The notes below the pieces were generated by a model. The model ran no database searches. It saw only the letters and a list, made by a program, of their open reading frames with translations, and was not told the origin of the DNA. DNA of 64,000 nt from Solwaraspora sp. WMMD406. Its GTDB lineage: Bacteria > Actinomycetota > Actinomycetes > Mycobacteriales > Micromonosporaceae. The stretch covers positions 4,551,001 to 4,615,000 of the forward strand of contig NZ_JARUBF010000001.1 in NCBI RefSeq assembly GCF_029626025.1, read 5' to 3'. The number at the start of each line of letters is the position of its first letter. Positions within the stretch are counted from its first letter, which is position 1. Below are positions 55,865 through 64,000 of the stretch, one piece after another. The translations under genes were made by a program, and so were the position numbers.

Positions 55865-56679
55865 CGCGTCCTACCTTCTTCCATGACCGGGCCCGCCTCG
55901 ACGACCGTCCTGACCTGTAGCGGGTCGACAGGTGGCGCACCGGTCCGAAACCAGACGAAGAACTCCACGTTGCCCCGGGGACCGGGCAGCGGACTGGCGA
56001 CCACGGCCGCCACGCCCAGGCCGCGATCCGCACCGGCGCGCGCGACCGCCAGGACCGCCTCGGTACGCAGGTCCAGGTCACGCACCACCCCGCCGGCACC
56101 CACCCGTTCCCGGCCCACCTCGAACTGTGGTTTGACCATGAGCAGCAGGTCACCATCCGATCTGGTGCAGGCGGCGAGCGCCGGCAGGACCAGACGCAGC
56201 GAGATGAACGACAGGTCCGCGACCGTCAGCGCGACCTGGCCGCCGATCAGCTCCGGGGTGAGGGTACGCACGTTGGTCCGTTCCTGAACGCGTACCCGCT
56301 GATCGTTCCGTAGTGACCAGGCCAGCTGGCCGTAGCCGACGTCCACCGCCACCACCTCCGCCGCTCCACGGCGCAGCAACACGTCGGTGAACCCGCCCGT
56401 CGAGGCGCCGGCGTCCAGGCATCGACGGCCGGACACTGCCAACCCGGTGCCGTCCAACGCGCCGATCAGCTTGTGCGCCCCCCGGGAGACGTAGCCGAGC
56501 GTCGGATCGTCGCCGACCACCCGGACCGGATCCGCCGGGTCGACCATAGCGGCGGCCTTGCCGGCCGCGACGCCGCGTACCTCGACACGCCCGGCGTCGA
56601 TCAGCGTTGCGGCCTGCTCGCGGGACCGGGCGAGTCCACGGCGGACCAACTCGACGTCGAGACGATTGCGGCGTGCCAT
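55861..56679 (-). CDS. tlyA: TlyA-type rRNA 2'-O-methyltransferase
   Basis: 272-residue S4-plus-FtsJ-like methyltransferase. The S4 RNA-binding domain covers about 4-65 (ARRNRLDVELVRRGLARSR) and the SAM site has CLDAGASTGGFTDVLLRRGA near 87-106, with VKPQFE as the catalytic-region hallmark. TlyA methylates C1920 of 23S and, in mycobacteria, C1409 of 16S rRNA; its loss gives capreomycin resistance. The ATG at 56679 has GGAG upstream; the in-frame extension further upstream lacks one. It overlaps nadK (GTGA) and lies 25 bp after the small conserved gene. Whether it acts on both rRNAs cannot be told from sequence. Confidence 0.94.
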   Translation of the reverse strand: MARRNRLDVELVRRGLARSREQAATLIDAGRVEVRGVAAGKAAAMVDPADPVRVVGDDPTLGYVSRGAHKLIGALDGTGLAVSGRRCLDAGASTGGFTDVLLRRGAAEVVAVDVGYGQLAWSLRNDQRVRVQERTNVRTLTPELIGGQVALTVADLSFISLRLVLPALAACTRSDGDLLLMVKPQFEVGRERVGAGGVVRDLDLRTEAVLAVARAGADRGLGVAAVVASPLPGPRGNVEFFVWFRTGAPPVDPLQVRTVVEAGPVMEEGRTR

Positions 56680-56704
56680 GGGTCTCCGGCGTCGGTCGCG
56701 GCGC

Positions 56705-56968
56705 TCAGGCCTGGTCGATGGTGGCAAGGGTTTCCTGCAGCGTGGTGTGCGCCGCTTCGTACTGGGCGATCTGGTCCGCTGGCGGCAGCCCGCTCGCGTT
56801 ACGGATCGCCTGGACCGCCGCGTCGACCGCCGGGTGCCCGGTACGCCAATCGTCCGGGCCTGCTTGCCCGTCCGCCGGTGCCGGCACCGGTCCGGACGGC
56901 ACCGTACCGGTCGTCGCCGAGCCCGGTGGTGCCGGCACCGGGCGGTACGGTCCCGGCACGGGGTTCAT
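56705..56968 (-). CDS. Small conserved actinobacterial protein upstream of tlyA
   Basis: 87 residues: a Pro/Gly/Thr-rich disordered half (1-42) followed by a helical half (WRTGHPAVDAAVQAIRNA and QIAQYEAAHTTLQETLA). Short proteins with the ending 'V-x-A-A-V ... YEAAH..LQ' occur at this place in many actinobacteria; no function is known. The ATG overlaps the stop of the preceding gene (ATGA) and it lies 25 bp before tlyA, so it is part of the same transcript. No membrane segment or enzyme motif is visible. Confidence 0.75.
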   Translation of the reverse strand: MNPVPGPYRPVPAPPGSATTGTVPSGPVPAPADGQAGPDDWRTGHPAVDAAVQAIRNASGLPPADQIAQYEAAHTTLQETLATIDQA

Positions 56969-57516
56969 GCCTCACCCACCGATCCCGGCGCCTTCTTGGC
57001 CACCGCCTTTTTCGCGACCTTCTTGGCCACCGTCTTCTTCGCCACCGCCTTCTTCGCGGGAACGAGTTCGGCGGCGCTGTGAGTCGGTGTGTCCTGGACC
57101 GGTGCCGGTGGGACCGGCGCGGACTCGGCCGGCCCGGTGGCGGACGACGAGGCCGTGGTCTGCGCGACGGCGGCTTCCGCGACCGATTCCGCGGCCGTCG
57201 CGGCGGCGGCGCGGGCGCGGGCCTGCTCCAAGTCCTGTTCGAGCCGGCGCAGCCGGTCGTTGAGGGCGGCGACCTCCTCGGCCTTGGCCAGGCCGACCGC
57301 GCCGAGGGCCCGGTCGACCTCGACGCGAACCAGGCGGGTCAGCGCGTCACGATTGGCGGTTCCTGCCGACAACACGTCGTCCACCATCGCCTGCAACTGG
57401 GCGGCGGTGGCCCCGCCCTTGCCCACCAACGACCGCGCGCTCTGCTCGACCTTTTTCCTGGATGCCTCGGTCAGGCCGAGAGCCAACTCCAGATACGTCC
57501 GCCAGGCGTCCCGCAT
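56965..57516 (-). CDS. Phasin-like helical protein with a Lys/Ala-rich histone H1-like tail
   Basis: 183-residue protein. The first 110 residues are amphipathic helices (MRDAWRTYLELALGLTEAS, SLVGKGGATAAQLQAMVDD and a coiled coil 'ALNDRLRRLEQDLEQAR'), similar to PHA-granule phasin or polyhydroxyalkanoate-regulator proteins of actinobacteria. A Thr/Ala/Pro linker leads to a tail with repeated AKKxVAKK units (about 153-178), which resembles the C-terminus of histone H1 and mycobacterial HupB, and could bind DNA or RNA. AAGGAG lies 6 nt before the ATG at 57516. It is the first gene of the transcript leading to tlyA-nadK-recN. Role unknown. Confidence 0.72.
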   Translation of the reverse strand: MRDAWRTYLELALGLTEASRKKVEQSARSLVGKGGATAAQLQAMVDDVLSAGTANRDALTRLVRVEVDRALGAVGLAKAEEVAALNDRLRRLEQDLEQARARAAAATAAESVAEAAVAQTTASSSATGPAESAPVPPAPVQDTPTHSAAELVPAKKAVAKKTVAKKVAKKAVAKKAPGSVGEA

Positions 57517-57656
57517 GTCTGACTCCTTCACCGCCGGAATGTTCGGTTGCCACGCTACCGGGGCCGCGTCGCCTCGTGCGGTACGGTGCCAGTGCGACCT
57601 GCCGGCGCCGGCCAGGCACCCAGGTCGACAGTCGCGGCGACGATCCGGAGGTGCAG

Positions 57657-57995
57657 GTGGCCAGCGTTGACGAGTGCCGGCAGGCGCTACAGGAGCTCGC
57701 CGCCCGGCTCGACGAGAACGCCGATCACGTACGGGAACGGGTCAACCTGGACCGTACGCTGGCGTGTCGGATCACCGATCTCGCGGTCGCCTTTCACGGG
57801 CGGCTGGCCGACGGCCGGCTCCTCGGCCTCGCCGATGGTGACGACCCCAAGGCCAAGATCGCGCTCAACATCGGCAGTGACGATCTGCTGGCCATGGTCC
57901 GTGGCGAGCTGGACGTCGGCCGGGCGATGGCGACCCGACGGTTGTCGATCAACGCGAGCCCGTTCGATCTGCTGAAACTCCGGAAGCTGCTGTAA
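57657..57995 (+). CDS. SCP2 sterol-binding-like small protein
   Basis: 112-residue protein with the SCP2-like fold: 'LACRITDLAVAFHGRLADGRL' forms the first strand-helix pair and 'KAKIALNIGSDDLLAMVRGELD' the lipid-binding helix region, and it ends 'SPFDLLKLRKLL'. Members are thought to bind lipids or act as sterol carriers; in bacteria the role is unproven. The GTG at 57657 has GGAGG 5 nt upstream; an in-frame GTG two codons earlier is too close to that site. It is divergent from the phasin-like gene and convergent with the HAD gene. A near-copy of its last 26 bp follows the stop. Confidence 0.82.
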   Translation: MASVDECRQALQELAARLDENADHVRERVNLDRTLACRITDLAVAFHGRLADGRLLGLADGDDPKAKIALNIGSDDLLAMVRGELDVGRAMATRRLSINASPFDLLKLRKLL

Positions 57996-58029
57996 CGCCT
58001 GAGGCTCCGCAAGTGGCTGTCACGACACG

Positions 58030-58055
58030 GCGGCGATCGACCAGCCAGTCGCCGC
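58030..58055. terminator. Possible bidirectional terminator between the SCP2-like and HAD genes
   Basis: GCGGCGA and TCGCCGC form a 7-bp stem with a 12-nt loop directly between two convergent genes. It is short and without a U-tract. Confidence 0.35.
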
Positions 58056-58056
58056 G

Positions 58057-59145
58057 CTATCCAGCTGCGATCCGCTCGGTCAGCCCGAGATCCCGCAGTA
58101 CGGCCTCCGCCTGCGCCGAACCCGCCCGCACCCGACTGATCGGAGTCGGACCCTGCCACGCCGACCGGCACAGCGTCCGGAGTGCGTCCGATGGTGTCCC
58201 GCCCCCGCCGGCAAGCTCGATGGTGGTGCCGTCCCCGTCCCGGCTGACCCGCCAACGCGCGGCGGTCGACACGACCGGGTCCGTCGACGCGATGGGCGTG
58301 CCGTCAGCCGGATCGAACAGGCCAGCCAGGTCCGCGGCGACGTAGGTCGGTCGCCGCGACTCGGGCGCGGTCAGCAGCTCCGCCGCGTCGCTGATCCCGG
58401 TCAGCACCAACAGGCTGGCCATGCCGGCGCGGTTGGCGCCCTCGATGTCGGTGTCCAACCGGTCACCGACGACGAGCGGCCGGACCGCGCCGACCCGCCG
58501 CGCGGCGGTGGCGAACAGCCCCGGGGAAGGCTTGCCCACCACCTCGTCGGGATCCCGGCCGAGGGCCGTACGCAACGCTGCCACCAGCGACCCGTTGCCG
58601 GGCAAGGGGCCACGGGCGCTAGGCAGGGTCCGGTCGGTGTTCGTCGCGACCCAGTCCGCCCCGGCCCGGATCGCGACCGACGCCTCCGCGAGGTCGGACC
58701 AGCCGACCTGCGGACCGTACCCCTGCACCACCACCGATGGGCCGTCCTGTGCGGTGGCGACGGGACGCAACCCGACAGCCGCGACTTCCTCGTGCAGCGC
58801 GTCCGCGCCGACCACCAGCACCTTCGCCCCGGGGGGATAGCGCTCAGCGAGTAGGGCCGCGGTGGCACCCGCCGAGGTGAGGACTTCCTCCACGGCGGCG
58901 GGTACGCCCATACCGGTGAGCAGTCCGGCGACCTGGGCCGCCCGACGCGACGCGTTGTTGGTGGCGTACGCCACCGCTGCGCCGCCAGTCCGCAGCCGGC
59001 CGACGGCGTCGACGGCACCGGGTATCGGCTGGTCGATCAGGTAGATGACCCCGTCCAGGTCGAAGATGACCAGGTCATGCTGTGCCGCGAGCCCGTCGAG
59101 GACCGGGGCGGGAGCACTTCCCGCCCCGGCGAACGTCTCGGTCAC
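58057..59145 (-). CDS. HAD superfamily IIA phosphatase (NagD/phosphoglycolate-type)
   Basis: 362-residue phosphatase. Motif I is FDLDGVIYLIDQPIPGA (nucleophile and acid Asp), motif II the TNNASR, and motif IV VVGDRLDTDIEGANRAGM; the large cap between them is type IIA, as in NagD and p-nitrophenyl/phosphoglycolate phosphatases. It also carries a C-terminal 90-residue extension with a helical 'SAWQGPTPISRVRAGSAQAEA', not part of the HAD fold. It may remove phosphate from small metabolites such as 2-phosphoglycolate or nucleotides; the true substrate is unknown. The GTG overlaps the stop of the TPR gene (GTGA), so the two are co-expressed. Confidence 0.88.
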   Translation of the reverse strand: MTETFAGAGSAPAPVLDGLAAQHDLVIFDLDGVIYLIDQPIPGAVDAVGRLRTGGAAVAYATNNASRRAAQVAGLLTGMGVPAAVEEVLTSAGATAALLAERYPPGAKVLVVGADALHEEVAAVGLRPVATAQDGPSVVVQGYGPQVGWSDLAEASVAIRAGADWVATNTDRTLPSARGPLPGNGSLVAALRTALGRDPDEVVGKPSPGLFATAARRVGAVRPLVVGDRLDTDIEGANRAGMASLLVLTGISDAAELLTAPESRRPTYVAADLAGLFDPADGTPIASTDPVVSTAARWRVSRDGDGTTIELAGGGGTPSDALRTLCRSAWQGPTPISRVRAGSAQAEAVLRDLGLTERIAAG

Positions 59146-61580
59146 CGTAGGTCACCGGGTTGGACGGCGGGCTCCGGCTCGTCTGCGGAAAGTGGGGCCG
59201 GCGTACCGGCGCCGCCCTGGCCCGGCACGGCATGGTCGTCGTCCGTCACCAGGCTGGCGGTCACGACGTCATCGGCATGGTCGTGCCGGCTGTCGTCGCT
59301 GTCGTCACCGTGATCAGGCTTCCCGCCGCTGTCCCGGGCCACGGTGAGGTCGACCTCGTCGTCGGTGCCGCCATCGTCCGCAGCCAGGTCGAGCTCGTCC
59401 TCGGTGACGCCGTCACCGATGGATTCCGAACCCGGGTCAGCCTCATCACCCGGGTCGGCCTCATCCTCGGCGAGTGCTTCGAGGTCGTCGCCGGTAAGCA
59501 CGATGCCGTCCAACTCCAGCAGCCGCTCAGCGGCGTCGGTCGTTCCCTGCTCGTCCGCCTCGAGCGCGCGGGCGAACCACTCCCGCGCCTCGTCCCGCCG
59601 GCCGGCACTCAGCAGGGCGTCTGCGTAGGCGTACCGAAGTCGACCAGACCAGACCTCGACGGTCTCGGCGGACAACTCCCGCACCTGCAACATCGCGACC
59701 GCCACGTCCGGCTGACCGAGGTCACCCCGCGCCCCGGCCGCGACCATCAGCAGTTCGATCGCTTCGGCTCGATTGAGGACGTCACGGCCGACGCCGCGAT
59801 AGATGTCGATCGCGCGCTCAGGCCGGCCGAGGGCGCGCTCACAATCGGCGAGCACCGCGAGATGGGTCTGCCGACCGGTCATCCGATGGTACGTCCGCAG
59901 CTCACCGATGGCGGTCTGCCATTCGCCAGCGTGGTACGCAGCCAAGCCCACCGCCTCGCGGACAGCGGCGATCCGGGAGGCCATTCGACGTGCGGCCAGT
60001 GCGTGTGCGAGCGCGAGTTCGGGTTCTTCGTCGATCAGCCGGCCGGTGGCGACCAGGTGACGTGCCACCGTCTCGGCCACCTGACGCGTCAGGCCGAGCA
60101 GTTCGGCGCGTACCTCGCCGTGCAGATCGGTGGCGACGATGTCGTCGGTCAGCTGCGGTTCCGGTGCCCTTCCGGCGGCAGTGGGGTAACGACCCCTGGT
60201 CGAGTCGTCGCCAGTCGAGGTCGAGGGGCGGTACGAGTCACGCCGGTCCGCTCCCTGCCGGTCGGCGGCCGCGCCGTCCGATGGGCGACGGCGGTCCGAG
60301 CGGTACTCACCAGCGGATCCGTCGCTACGTCCGGCACCCGTCCGAGGTCCGCCGCGATCCGCGCGGTCCGGTTCACGCCGGCGTTGCCCCTCTGCCGGGC
60401 GCGGCGCGCCGTGGCCGGCACCGCGGCTTCCCCCGTCGCGACGGGATTCACCATCAGCGCCGGACCGACGTCGGTCGCCGCCGGAAAAGCCACCACCGCC
60501 GCGAGGCCCAGCGGAGTGGCGGCTGTCCCCTCGGAAACCGTCGGATCGTCCGCGCGTACCAGGGTCGGATCGGTGTTCGGATCGCTCCCGCTGCCCACCG
60601 GATCGCTCCCACGGCCGGTCGGCCCGGTCGGAACCCTGCCGGTCGCTCTGCCTGCCCTGGCCAGTCTGGCCATCTCGGTACGGAGGTCGCCGGTCGTCGA
60701 AGCGGCGATCCGCTGCATGGCGGTCCTCGCGTCGATCCTCGGTCCGGCGTCGATCGTCGAACCTGCGGCCGTCCGCCGAACGGGGGCCGACCCCGCCGCG
60801 CTCGCCGAAACCACGACTGTCGGTCCGGCGCTCGGGTGCGCGACCGTCGGATGCGCGGCGCCCGTCGACGGCACGCCGACCATCTGTTGGACCGGCCCCG
60901 ACCCGTCGGTCGCCCGCCGGTCGATCGGTGAAACGCCCATCGCCGCCGCGAGAAGGCGCTGACGCTCCCCTCGCCGGGCCGTCCTGCCGTCGGCCGCCGG
61001 TCCACTGGCCGCCGCCACGGCCGGAACCGAAGCTTCGACCTGAGCTGTCTCCCATGCTGTCGCGCCGGTCCCGGAATCCGCGATCGGAAGCGCCCCTGGC
61101 TTCGCCACGGTCGCCTGCGTCACGCCGGTATCCACTATCTCGCTGGTACCCGGGAGCACCGGCCGAGCGGCCTCCTCGATCTCCGCCCCAGGGTCGGTCG
61201 CCGCCCGATCGGCCGGCGGCGTCGCGCCGTTGCCGATCACCGTCGCCCGCGCCGCGACCGTCGTCAGACCGTGAGCCGTCCCCGCGACGGTCGGAGAAAC
61301 CATGGGAACGGCGCTCGTCGGACCGTGGGCCACGGCGTTCGCCGGAGACCGGGCGGTCGTCGGCTGCTGGCGAATCGCGGCGGTCCGGGCGGAACCCTCC
61401 GGTACGACCCTGGCCGGTGCCCCCGCCGTCACGACGGGTACCACCGTCGGCACGGTACGACCTGTTGGGGCCGTCCCCGCGCTGTGGCCGGCCGCCTTCG
61501 CGCCGGCCCGCCGTACCGTCCCGGCGACCTGCCCGCTCGGTCCGTCGCGGCCGGTCGTCATCCTGCCCAGTTGGGTTCAC
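59142..61580 (-). CDS. TPR protein with a giant Arg/Gly/Asp-rich N-terminal region
   Basis: 812 residues with a split character. About 1-460 is low-complexity (R, G, D, S, with repeats such as DRRxxDR, GGxR and RxxxDR) and predicted to be disordered, like RNA-binding RGG proteins. About 465-690 is helical with TPR-like units ('AHALAARRMASRIAAVREA', 'AIDIYRGVGRDVLNRAEAIE', 'YADALLSAGRRDEAREWFARAL'). About 690-812 is acidic (EDEADPGDEADPG, DDDHA). The start is the GTG at 61580, with GGGAGG 8 nt upstream. It is the first gene after the 5S rRNA terminator, in the same direction as rRNA. TPR half plus RGG-type half suggests a scaffold for RNA or nucleoprotein. No enzymatic domain is seen, and function is unknown. 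Confidence 0.78.
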   Translation of the reverse strand: MNPTGQDDDRPRRTERAGRRDGTAGRREGGRPQRGDGPNRSYRADGGTRRDGGGTGQGRTGGFRPDRRDSPAADDRPVSGERRGPRSDERRSHGFSDRRGDGSRSDDGRGAGDGDRQRRDAAGRSGGDRPWGGDRGGRSAGAPGYQRDSGYRRDAGDRGEARGASDRGFRDRRDSMGDSSGRSFGSGRGGGQWTGGRRQDGPARGASAPSRGGDGRFTDRPAGDRRVGAGPTDGRRAVDGRRASDGRAPERRTDSRGFGERGGVGPRSADGRRFDDRRRTEDRREDRHAADRRFDDRRPPYRDGQTGQGRQSDRQGSDRADRPWERSGGQRERSEHRSDPGTRGRSDGFRGDSRHSAGPRGGGGFSGGDRRRSGADGESRRDGGSRGAGHGAPRPAEGQRRREPDRADRGGPRTGAGRSDGSAGEYRSDRRRPSDGAAADRQGADRRDSYRPSTSTGDDSTRGRYPTAAGRAPEPQLTDDIVATDLHGEVRAELLGLTRQVAETVARHLVATGRLIDEEPELALAHALAARRMASRIAAVREAVGLAAYHAGEWQTAIGELRTYHRMTGRQTHLAVLADCERALGRPERAIDIYRGVGRDVLNRAEAIELLMVAAGARGDLGQPDVAVAMLQVRELSAETVEVWSGRLRYAYADALLSAGRRDEAREWFARALEADEQGTTDAAERLLELDGIVLTGDDLEALAEDEADPGDEADPGSESIGDGVTEDELDLAADDGGTDDEVDLTVARDSGGKPDHGDDSDDSRHDHADDVVTASLVTDDDHAVPGQGGAGTPAPLSADEPEPAVQPGDLR

Positions 61581-61627
61581 GACTACATCCTCCCTGATGC
61601 GACCCGGCCACACGACAGCGGGCGCAC

Positions 61628-61670
61628 ACAGTTGAGGGCCGCCTCCCCGCAGGGAGCGGCCCTCAACTGT
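61628..61670 (-). terminator. Terminator of the rRNA operon
   Basis: A stem of about 19 bp with a single bulged C and a 4-nt loop (arms ACAGTTGAGGGCC... and ...GGCCCTCAACTGT) lies about 10 bp beyond the 5S 3' end on the minus strand. It is the strongest hairpin in this part of the window. Confidence 0.85.
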
Positions 61671-61679
61671 TAATGATGT

Positions 61680-61796
61680 CCGGCGGTGACCTACTCTCCC
61701 ACACCCTCACGAGTGCAGTACCATCGGCGCTGGAGAGCTTAGCTACCGGGTTCGGAATGTAACCGGGCGTTTCCCCTCCGCCATAACCGCCGTAAC
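61680..61796 (-). rRNA. rrf: 5S ribosomal RNA
   Basis: About 117 nt on the minus strand from GTTACGGCGGTTATGGCGG to near CACCGCCGG. The central CCCGGTTACATTCCGAACCCGG loop and the closing stem of the 5' and 3' ends are clearly recognisable and actinobacterial in sequence. It is the last gene of the rRNA operon, followed by a strong terminator and preceded by a 70-nt spacer from 23S. End points may be off by two or three bases. Confidence 0.95.
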
Positions 61797-61867
61797 CCTC
61801 ACAACAAACCAAACACACCCACAGGTATGCCCGTTTGCCCAGAATCACACAGTGGACGCGTACATCT

Positions 61868-64000
<2,133 letters not shown>

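Overview
ORGANISM. The window is very GC-rich DNA with frequent GTG starts and 1 to 8 nt stop/start overlaps. The end of an rRNA operon (5S and 23S) has actinobacterial sequence. The housekeeping order (parA-scpA-scpB-rluB-cmk-der, xerD-ald, pyrG-nudix, murJ/steA/recN/nadK/tlyA), a Spo0M homologue, a secreted GH10-CBM2 xylanase and a second gyrase-like pair point to a filamentous, sporulating actinobacterium, most likely Micromonosporaceae. The species cannot be read from the sequence alone. LAYOUT. 1-1.4 kb: edge of a membrane protein and spo0M. 1.9-5.1 kb: a large AfsR/SARP regulator. 5.1-17.7 kb: an envelope-glycan locus in two divergent operons. The minus-strand operon encodes a class III aminotransferase, an extended SDR epimerase, a UbiA-type prenyl-phosphate transferase, three GT2 enzymes, a VanJ-like membrane phosphatase and a flippase-like protein. 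The plus-strand operon encodes a fourth GT2, a NodB deacetylase, a methyltransferase and a GT87. 17.7-22.3 kb: parE-parC. 22.6-24.1 kb: the xylanase, with operator-like palindromes upstream. 24.6-29.2 kb: a complete long-chain olefin pathway, oleA, a fused oleBC, and oleD. 29.3-32.7 kb: a MuiA/DUF4139 protein and an oxidoreductase-ThuA pair. 32.8-33.5 kb: a decayed DUF234-type ATPase beside tRNA-Pro(GGG). 33.6-44.5 kb: der to pyrG, the chromosome-segregation and housekeeping block. 44.6-52.9 kb: a cell-envelope/division block (phosphatase-like membrane protein, GT4, MurJ, MraY-like, MctB/SteB-like, SteA). 53-61.6 kb: recN, nadK, tlyA, two small conserved genes, an SCP2-like gene, a HAD phosphatase and a TPR protein with a giant Arg/Gly/Asp-rich N-terminus. 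61.6-64 kb: terminator, 5S and the 3' two-thirds of 23S rRNA, all on the minus strand. HOW THE GENES FIT TOGETHER. The glycan locus contains every kind of step needed for a polyprenyl-linked sugar pathway: making the lipid-linked sugar, modifying it, transferring it, deacetylating or methylating it, moving it across the membrane and recycling the carrier phosphate. No product is assigned. Four paralogous GT2 proteins share an unusual C-terminal membrane motif, and the operons are translationally coupled, so the parts probably act as one machine. The ole cluster is a textbook pathway with the OleBC fusion seen in Gram-positive bacteria. The main loose ends are a hexanucleotide repeat before xerD, a 27-bp tandem duplication across a stop codon, and the tRNA-side pseudogene.
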